From positions 1-53,071 of the forward strand of contig CAJXAC010000007.1 in the NCBI GenBank assembly GCA_913050035.1: a stretch of 53,071 nt of DNA, in the 5' to 3' direction. This document shows positions 45,795 through 53,071 of the stretch, one piece after another. Source of the DNA: an uncultured Gammaproteobacteria bacterium (GTDB lineage Bacteria > Pseudomonadota > Gammaproteobacteria > Pseudomonadales > Azotimanducaceae). Position 1 is the first letter of the stretch, and each line of letters opens with the position of its first letter. Under the pieces are notes generated by a model. The model did no database searches and was not told the DNA's origin. It saw nothing but the letters and a program-made list of their open reading frames with translations. Both the position numbers and the translations under genes were made by a program.

Positions 45795-47140
45795 TCGACC
45801 GCGCCTGAACTCGGCGCGTTGTCAATAATAGGCGCACGATCGTTAGCACCACCGCGCGCTGCCGCTGCTTGCGCGTGGGCAAACAGCCCCTCGGATTGGG
45901 CTAGTGTATCGGTAACCGCAGACAACTCGCTGGCACCACGGGCAGACATTTCCACCACCGAGGTGCGCTTCTGAAAGTCATAGACACCGAGCGGCGAGGC
46001 AAATCTAGCGGTGCCGAACGTCGGCAGCACATGCGATGGTCCCGCCACATAGTCACCGAAAGTCTCGCCGGTATGGGCGCCGCAAAAGATAGCGCCGGCA
46101 TGGCGAATTTCATCTATCCATTCCTGCGGCTGGGCTACTGCCAATTCGAGGTGCTCTGGCGCCACGCGGTTGGCTAATTCCAGCGCCTCCTGTTTATCCG
46201 AGCACACGATTATCGCGCCGCGCTGCAGTAATGATTTGCGAATGATCGATTCTCGCTCCATGGCAGGCAGCATTGCTTCAATTCGAGTAACCACTTGTGC
46301 GGCATATGCTTGGTCGGGAGTGATCAAGATACTCTGCGCCGAACTGTCATGCTCTGCTTGCGAAAAGAGGTCTAGTACAACCCAGTCTACCGGCGTCGTG
46401 CCATCCGCTAAGATCAACACTTCGCTCGGTCCCGCGATCATGTCTATTCCCACTTGCCCAAAGACCTGCTTTTTCGCTGTAGCCACGTATGCGCCACCCG
46501 GGCCAACAATTTTATCTACCCTCGCCACGGTCTCTGTACCGTAGGCCATTGCTGCAATCGCCTGAGCACCGCCAATACTAAAGACCTCATTAACTCCGGC
46601 TAAGTACAAGGCGGCTAAAACCATATCGTTTGCCGACTCATCGGGCGTAGGCACAGTGACAACAATGCTTTCCACCCCAGCCACTGTTGCTGGAATAACC
46701 GTCATAAGCACACTCGAAGGATACGCTGCTTGCCCACCGGGAACGTAAACACCTACACGCTCCAACGCACTGATCCGTTGCCCTAGACGATTCCCCAACT
46801 CGTCCTCAAAGGACCAAGATGCGTCGAGCTGCCGCTCATGAAACAGTCGAATCCGCTCCGCCGCCAATTCCAATGCCTGCTGATGTTTTGGTTCCAGGCG
46901 CTGCCAGGCTTCCAACAAAGCACTATTATCCAATCTAAAATCTGCGGCCTTTTTTAGCGCGCGCCGATCTAACTTATTGGTCAATTCCAGCAGCGCGCTG
47001 TCGCCGTGCCTACGAACCTGGCCAATGATCTCTGCGACCTGCTGATCCAGCGCACTATCGGTGCGCATATCCCAATGCAACAGTTCAGCAAACTGCTGCT
47101 CAAATGCTTCGGTCGAGGTGACTAGTTGCTGAATAACCAT
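45791..47140 (-). CDS. hisD: Histidinol dehydrogenase
   Basis: Final two oxidations of histidine synthesis, L-histidinol to L-histidine, zinc- and NAD-dependent. 449 residues with the GGQAAYPSSVLMTVIPA, GPSEVLILADG and SQAEHDSSAQSILIT blocks and the C-terminal EHLELA and GPSHVLPTFGTARF. It follows hisG by 83 nt. hisC, often next to it in pseudomonads, is missing. Confidence 0.97.
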   Translation of the reverse strand: MVIQQLVTSTEAFEQQFAELLHWDMRTDSALDQQVAEIIGQVRRHGDSALLELTNKLDRRALKKAADFRLDNSALLEAWQRLEPKHQQALELAAERIRLFHERQLDASWSFEDELGNRLGQRISALERVGVYVPGGQAAYPSSVLMTVIPATVAGVESIVVTVPTPDESANDMVLAALYLAGVNEVFSIGGAQAIAAMAYGTETVARVDKIVGPGGAYVATAKKQVFGQVGIDMIAGPSEVLILADGTTPVDWVVLDLFSQAEHDSSAQSILITPDQAYAAQVVTRIEAMLPAMERESIIRKSLLQRGAIIVCSDKQEALELANRVAPEHLELAVAQPQEWIDEIRHAGAIFCGAHTGETFGDYVAGPSHVLPTFGTARFASPLGVYDFQKRTSVVEMSARGASELSAVTDTLAQSEGLFAHAQAAAARGGANDRAPIIDNAPSSGAVE

Positions 47141-47223
47141 GTTTCTAAAACCGTTCTAAACTTGCGGTGGTAGCTTTTCTCTGAACCAAATCGTACCAGC
47201 GTACGTTTTACCAAGCGGCTAAT

Positions 47224-47850
47224 TCAGTCAACAACTGCCGCTAATTGCCGGATCAAAGTCTGCACATCCGCGAACTTCGTCTTCATTGATGCACGATTGA
47301 CAATGACTCGAGTGCTTATGTCACAGATAACATCCAGAGCCTCGAGTCCGTTAGCACGTAATGTATTGCCGGTATCAACAATATCAACGATACAGTCTGC
47401 TAATCCGAGCACGGGCGCGATTTCCATAGCCCCTGTGAGCTTGATCAGTTCAACTTGGCACCCTTGGCTGTGGTAATGGCTGCGGGCAATATTGACAAAT
47501 TTCGAGGCGACGCGAAGCACCCCCGTTGGCGCTTCGAACCCAACGGGTGCAGCAGTCATCATACGGCACAAGCCTATTTTTAAGTCTAGTCGCTCATAAA
47601 AACTCATGCCGGCGCCATATTCTAAAATGGTGTCTTTACCGGTTATGCCAACATCCGCAACGCCCTGCTCTACATAGGTCAACACGTCAGCTGAGCGCGT
47701 CACAATAAGCCGATGCTCGCCACAACGACTGTCGAAAATAAGCTTGCGAGACTCAGAAGGATGCTCAACCGGCTCAACACCGCAGGAAGCCAAAATTGGT
47801 AAGCATTCTTTCAAGATCCGCCCTTTGTTGAGGGCAATAACCAAACCCAT
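47224..47850 (-). CDS. hisG: ATP phosphoribosyltransferase, short form
   Basis: First step of histidine synthesis. 208 residues, the short HisG(S) form that needs HisZ for activity and feedback control; hisZ is not in the window. Marks include ALNKGRIL, GVADVGITGKDTILEYG and DCIVDIVDTGNTLRANGLE. It lies 54 nt after murA. Confidence 0.96.
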   Translation of the reverse strand: MGLVIALNKGRILKECLPILASCGVEPVEHPSESRKLIFDSRCGEHRLIVTRSADVLTYVEQGVADVGITGKDTILEYGAGMSFYERLDLKIGLCRMMTAAPVGFEAPTGVLRVASKFVNIARSHYHSQGCQVELIKLTGAMEIAPVLGLADCIVDIVDTGNTLRANGLEALDVICDISTRVIVNRASMKTKFADVQTLIRQLAAVVD

Positions 47851-47904
47851 CTGTTGTTGTCCTTTTAATCGAGTGTTAGAGGATTCACGGGGCGTCCTTC
47901 GCAG

Positions 47905-49417
<1,513 letters not shown>

Positions 49418-49657
49418 ATTTTGCTGACCTTAGTGGAACGACTATCGCTGAGTGGGCGTAGACAGAATGACCGAGAACTGTGGCACAGCCTCAAACAATA
49501 CAACAAACGGCGCAGTGTCGCATCAGAGCTCGCTTGGATATCGCAGCAGATGAGACTAAGCTAAGTTTTTCAAGTTTCCCGTATCGGCGCTGACACCAGC
49601 AGTTCTGAACGACGTACCCAATTGAGGGATTCACCCAAGTAAGGATGGTGGCGGAAA

Positions 49658-50617
49658 ATGTGGTTGCAGCTGCTATTGCTATTAGTGGGCTTTGTTGCCT
49701 TAGTTTGGAGTGCCGACAAATTTTTGTCAGGCGCAGCCTCCGCTGCTGTCAATTTCGGAATCCCGAAAATAATTATCGGGCTGACCATCGTATCTCTTGG
49801 CACTTCTGCTCCAGAAATTATTGTTGCCACCTTTGCGGCCTTGGAGGGCAATCATCTGCTTGCCGTGGGCAACGCCATCGGTTCTAACATCGCTAATATT
49901 GGTCTAGTGCTCGGTATCACAGCAATCATCACGCCGTTGGCGTTTTCGCGAAACGTTCGGCGCAAAGAACTACCCTGGCTCATCGGCGCAACACTGCTGA
50001 CACTGGCACTGCTGTTCGACCGCGAACTCTCTATGGTCGACGGGCTTATTCTGATTTTCGGATTGGGCATTATTCTTTGGCAGTTGCTGGTAAGCGCGCG
50101 AGATCCTGATGCTGAAAATGATCCGCTGCAGGACGAGTTGAACGATATTCCCGAGATGAACAATGCCAAAAGTCTTTTATGGCTGGCCGTAGGCTTGGCC
50201 ATATTGCTGCTATCGGCGCAAATACTCGTTTACTCAGCGGTGAATATTGCGCAGATGTTTGGCGTCAGCGAACTAATTATTGGCCTAACTATTATCGCTA
50301 TCGGTACCAGTCTTCCGGAACTCGCAGCGACTGTCGGTTCCGCATTAAAAGGCCATCCTGAGATCGCGATTGGCAATGTAGTTGGCTCCAACATTCTCAA
50401 TATTCTCGCAGTACTTACCGTTCCAGCACTGCTGGGTGGTGTGGAACTCAACCATGTCGCGTTGTGGCGAGACGCTGGCATGATGACCGCACTCACCATG
50501 ATGCTCGCGCTCTTTGCGTACGGCATTAACTCTCGAGCTGTTATCACCCGCTTTGAAGGAGCAGTAATGCTGGCAGCTTGGATAGGCTATAACTTACTGC
50601 TTATTCACCAGGCCTAG
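49658..50617 (+). CDS. yrbG: Calcium/sodium antiporter, YrbG family
   Basis: Inner-membrane cation exchanger of 319 residues with about ten membrane helices. The two alpha-repeat motifs are GTSAPEIIVA (about 48) and GTSLPELAAT (about 214), with GNAIGSNIANIGLVLG and GNVVGSNILNILAVL after them. ATG 49658 is preceded by GCGGAA. It leads into kdsC with only 1 nt between; kdsD, usual here, is absent. Confidence 0.92.
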   Translation: MWLQLLLLLVGFVALVWSADKFLSGAASAAVNFGIPKIIIGLTIVSLGTSAPEIIVATFAALEGNHLLAVGNAIGSNIANIGLVLGITAIITPLAFSRNVRRKELPWLIGATLLTLALLFDRELSMVDGLILIFGLGIILWQLLVSARDPDAENDPLQDELNDIPEMNNAKSLLWLAVGLAILLLSAQILVYSAVNIAQMFGVSELIIGLTIIAIGTSLPELAATVGSALKGHPEIAIGNVVGSNILNILAVLTVPALLGGVELNHVALWRDAGMMTALTMMLALFAYGINSRAVITRFEGAVMLAAWIGYNLLLIHQA

Positions 50618-50618
50618 C

Positions 50619-51137
50619 ATGGACACAGCCGATCAATCGATGTCACTCGCGGCACGGATACAGGGGGTCATTCTCGATGTCGATGGCGTTTTAACCAACG
50701 GTCAGATCATATACAGCGACCGCGGCGAAGAGCTAAAAACCTTTAATGTACAAGACGGCGCAAGTATCAAGCTGTTGCAAAAGCATGGAATAGAGGTCGC
50801 CATCATCAGTGGACGTGAGTCTCCTGCCGTTAGCCGACGCGCTGAAGAACTCGGAATCAAATACGTGATACAGGGGGCCCACAGCAAGAGTAAGGCGCTC
50901 GACCAACTGCTAGATGCGGGCTTCTGCAGAGAAAATTTATGTGCAATCGGCGACGATCTGGCCGATCTTGAACTTTATGCCAGAGAGAACGTCACTCTCA
51001 AGGCGACGGTAGCAAACGGCCATCCGGTTGTGCGCACGCGCGCTGACTTTGTCACCCAACGGAGCGGCGGCGAAGGGGTTATCGTCGAGCTTGCGCAGCT
51101 GATCTTGCAAGCGCAGGATCGCTGGGACTTTGACTAG
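50619..51137 (+). CDS. kdsC: 3-deoxy-D-manno-octulosonate 8-phosphate phosphatase
   Basis: HAD phosphatase that makes Kdo from Kdo-8-phosphate for LPS core. 172 residues with the nucleophile D20 and acid D22 in VILDVDGVLT, the ISGRESPAVSRRAEELGI segment and the C-terminal GDDLADLELY metal motif. It starts 1 nt after the yrbG stop and overlaps or abuts lptC. Confidence 0.96.
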   Translation: MDTADQSMSLAARIQGVILDVDGVLTNGQIIYSDRGEELKTFNVQDGASIKLLQKHGIEVAIISGRESPAVSRRAEELGIKYVIQGAHSKSKALDQLLDAGFCRENLCAIGDDLADLELYARENVTLKATVANGHPVVRTRADFVTQRSGGEGVIVELAQLILQAQDRWDFD

Positions 51138-51150
51138 AGTGGCGCATTCG

Positions 51151-51792
51151 ATGGAAGCTCTTAGCACTAAGCGACTCGCAACTGGAACGCTTATCTTTGC
51201 TACTGCACTGATTTTTCTGTCTGCCACCAGCGAACCCACGTCGACCACCGTTAACCTCTTGGCCAATGACAGCGATAATAACGGCGCGATCATGGCCACC
51301 GGTACACGTATGCAGATGACAGAATACGCCAATAGCGGGCAACGTCTTTATTCTCTCAAGGTTGCAGAGTGGACCCAGTACCGCGACACAGAAAATACCC
51401 ACATTGAATTGCTGCTGCCGGAAATGCGCCTGTTTGATGACTCTGATGCCACGCCTTGGCAGGTGTCGGCCCAGCGCGGAAGAGCAACAAAACTTGGGAA
51501 CCAGCCGCGTCTGACCTTGTCAGATCAGGTGCAGCTTCGGCAGACAACGCCATCTGCTGACTCTGTGTACCTGCGCAGTGACCGTCTCTCGGTGGATGCC
51601 GCCAATGAATCCGCCACTGCGCGTGGCAATGTCATTTTGAACGTTGGGAGCTTGCGCACTACTGCACCGGTGATGATCTTGCACAAAAATTCGACCCTCG
51701 AGTTCAGGCGTGAAGACAATCTGCGCGTCCTAAGTACCCTGCTTCTTCCAGAACAGCAGGCAACCGAACCACTAGGCGCGCGCGATGTCTAG
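51151..51792 (+). CDS. lptC: LPS export protein LptC
   Basis: Bitopic inner-membrane protein that passes LPS from LptBFG to LptA. About 213 residues from ATG 51151, with one N-terminal membrane helix and a beta-jellyroll; VNLLANDSDNNGAIMATGTRMQMTEYANSG and LYSLKVAEWTQY resemble the family. Sequence is weakly conserved, so the call leans on position between kdsC and lptA. TTG 51130 or GTG 51139 are alternative starts. It overlaps lptA by 8 nt. Confidence 0.87.
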   Translation: MEALSTKRLATGTLIFATALIFLSATSEPTSTTVNLLANDSDNNGAIMATGTRMQMTEYANSGQRLYSLKVAEWTQYRDTENTHIELLLPEMRLFDDSDATPWQVSAQRGRATKLGNQPRLTLSDQVQLRQTTPSADSVYLRSDRLSVDAANESATARGNVILNVGSLRTTAPVMILHKNSTLEFRREDNLRVLSTLLLPEQQATEPLGARDV

Positions 51793-52318
51793 GGCGACAC
51801 TTGGCATCATGCAACTGGCTTATCTAACCGTCCTTTTAATGCCCTGGGCCGTATGGGCTGCCGCGCCAAACAGCATCCAAATCGAGGGCGATAGCGCCAT
51901 TTTTGATCAAACCAGCAAAAACATTATTTATTCTGGCTCGGTTATAGCGACTCAAGGCGACTTAATGATTGCCGGGGACGAATTGACCGTCGCGCTGGTG
52001 GAGGATGATGTGGATACCATTCGCACTACCGGAGCCCCCGCTAGATTTTCGCTACGCCAGACATCCGCCGGAGACAGCGAAAGCCAGCTTACTGACCTAA
52101 GGGCGAGCGCTTTGACCATTATCTTTGCTCCTACGGCCAACCAGCTGCAATTGCTCGGTAATGCAACTCTGCAACAACGCGGTAACATCATTCGGAGTGA
52201 TGCAATTATCTATGATTTAACTGCTCAGCAAATTCGCGCAGACGGCGACAAAGAGCGTGTCCGCATGGAATTTGAAATATCCGACACAACCTCCGCCGAG
52301 AAGTCTGAGCGCCAATGA
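51785..52318 (+). CDS. lptA: LPS export periplasmic protein LptA
   Basis: Periplasmic bridge that carries LPS to the outer membrane. 177 residues with a signal peptide (about 4-26, ending WAAAP) and an OstA beta-jellyroll: [37 protein letters not shown]. It overlaps lptC by 8 nt and lptB by 4 nt. Confidence 0.94.
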   Translation: MSRATLGIMQLAYLTVLLMPWAVWAAAPNSIQIEGDSAIFDQTSKNIIYSGSVIATQGDLMIAGDELTVALVEDDVDTIRTTGAPARFSLRQTSAGDSESQLTDLRASALTIIFAPTANQLQLLGNATLQQRGNIIRSDAIIYDLTAQQIRADGDKERVRMEFEISDTTSAEKSERQ

Positions 52319-53046
52319 GCACAAAAGCACTGCGTGGCCTTCATCTGCACAAGCGTTACCGCGACAAAATTGCCGTTAACGATGTAAGTATTGATGTCCA
52401 TCAGAGTGAAGTAGTGGGTCTACTCGGGCCGAACGGTGCAGGCAAGACAACCTGCTTTTACCTGCTTGTGGGTCTGCTGAAATGCGATTCTGGGCAGGTA
52501 GTACTGAATGACACAGAGTTAACACATGCCCCAATGCATTTGCGCGCGAATGCCGGTTTGGGCTACCTGCCCCAAGAAGCCAGCATCTTCAGAACCCTGA
52601 GCGCCCGGGACAATTTGCTGGCTGTTCTTGAACTGCAAACACACCTAGATAAACAACAGCGTCAGCAGCGACTGCAACAACTCCTCGACGAATTTCATCT
52701 TAATCACATTGCAGACACGCTAGGCCAAAGTCTCAGCGGCGGCGAGCGCCGGCGTCTGGAGATCGCCCGCGCGCTGGCCAGCGAACCAAATTTTATGTTG
52801 CTCGACGAGCCTTTCGCAGGCGTTGACCCTATTTCTGTAACTGACATTAAAAATGGCATCTTGGATCTGAAAAGCAGAGGCTTGGGGGTGCTCATTACGG
52901 ATCATAACGTTAAGGAAACTCTAGACATCTGCGATCGCGCCTACATCGTCCACGAGGGGCATGTCATCGCCGCAGGCGAGCCAGAAAATATACTCCAGAA
53001 CGAGACCGTAAGAAGTGTCTATCTTGGCGACAGCTTTGCGCTATGA
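52315..53046 (+). CDS. lptB: LPS export ABC transporter ATPase LptB
   Basis: Cytoplasmic ATPase that powers LptFG. 243 residues with Walker A GPNGAGKT (38-45), Q-loop YLPQEASIF, signature [15 protein letters not shown], Walker [12 protein letters not shown] and switch H in [10 protein letters not shown]. It overlaps lptA by 4 nt (ATGA). The window ends 25 nt past its stop; rpoN often follows. Confidence 0.98.
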   Translation: MSTKALRGLHLHKRYRDKIAVNDVSIDVHQSEVVGLLGPNGAGKTTCFYLLVGLLKCDSGQVVLNDTELTHAPMHLRANAGLGYLPQEASIFRTLSARDNLLAVLELQTHLDKQQRQQRLQQLLDEFHLNHIADTLGQSLSGGERRRLEIARALASEPNFMLLDEPFAGVDPISVTDIKNGILDLKSRGLGVLITDHNVKETLDICDRAYIVHEGHVIAAGEPENILQNETVRSVYLGDSFAL

Positions 53047-53071
53047 GATCTTAGCCGACTTATGAGTTAAC

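Overview
The window is a chromosomal segment of a marine gammaproteobacterium. Evidence is a proteorhodopsin gene at the left edge and a right-hand gene order (pilD-coaE-yacG, argJ-secA-M23-DUF721-lpxC, the dcw cluster, rnpB, rsmI/lpoA, sspAB, petABC, rplM-rpsI, hisDG, murA, lpt) that follows, from memory, the Pseudomonas-type order. Base composition looks roughly balanced by eye, gene spacing is tight, and many neighbours overlap by 1-8 nt. The genus cannot be assigned from the sequence alone. I see no insertion sequence, CRISPR array, tRNA, rRNA operon or prophage.

Accessory part (1-13.6 kb). A truncated, Gln-tuned (blue-type) proteorhodopsin reads off the left edge. Divergent from it are a nitroreductase-like flavoprotein, a PhyH-family dioxygenase, a GPH-type MFS symporter and a TauD-family dioxygenase. 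An isopenicillin-N-synthase-like oxygenase lies on the opposite strand, and a second PhyH-family enzyme lies at 9.9-11.2 kb. Four non-haem Fe(II) oxygenases in about 10 kb beside a transporter suggest uptake and oxidation of an unidentified small molecule. Between them are small stand-alone genes: DUF1643, a GFA/CENP-V zinc protein with an apparent AUA start, a BI-1-like membrane protein, a possible PNPOx-like membrane-anchored protein, a rhodanese and DUF1499. An ~850 bp stretch at 11.2-12.0 kb holds no recognisable gene.

Housekeeping part (13.6-53 kb). A broken pilC tail precedes intact pilD-coaE-yacG. Leftward genes then run from argJ back to mraZ: argJ, secA, an M23 peptidase, lpxC, ftsZ, ftsA, ftsQ, murC, ftsW, murD, mraY, murE, ftsI, ftsL, rsmH and mraZ (DUF721/dciA-like is on the plus strand). 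MraZ-type operator repeats lie upstream of mraZ, followed by RNase P RNA with a promoter candidate. rsmI and lpoA diverge from a single shared CATG; lpoA-yraN-dolP overlap. Leftward again come sspAB, petABC, rplM-rpsI and murA-hisG-hisD-zapE with ibaG upstream. The window closes with yrbG-kdsC-lptC-lptA-lptB on the plus strand.

How the genes work together. The right-hand 40 kb is an envelope-growth locus: lipid II precursor synthesis (murA, murC, murD, murE, mraY), division (ftsLIWQAZ), PBP1a activation (lpoA), lipid A and LPS export (lpxC, kdsC, lptCAB), plus secretion and respiration. Several genes usually sitting between these neighbours are absent here (murF, murG, ddlB, diaA, hisC, mla genes, kdsD), and the junctions are seamless. 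Several of these are normally essential, so they must be elsewhere in the genome or be replaced.
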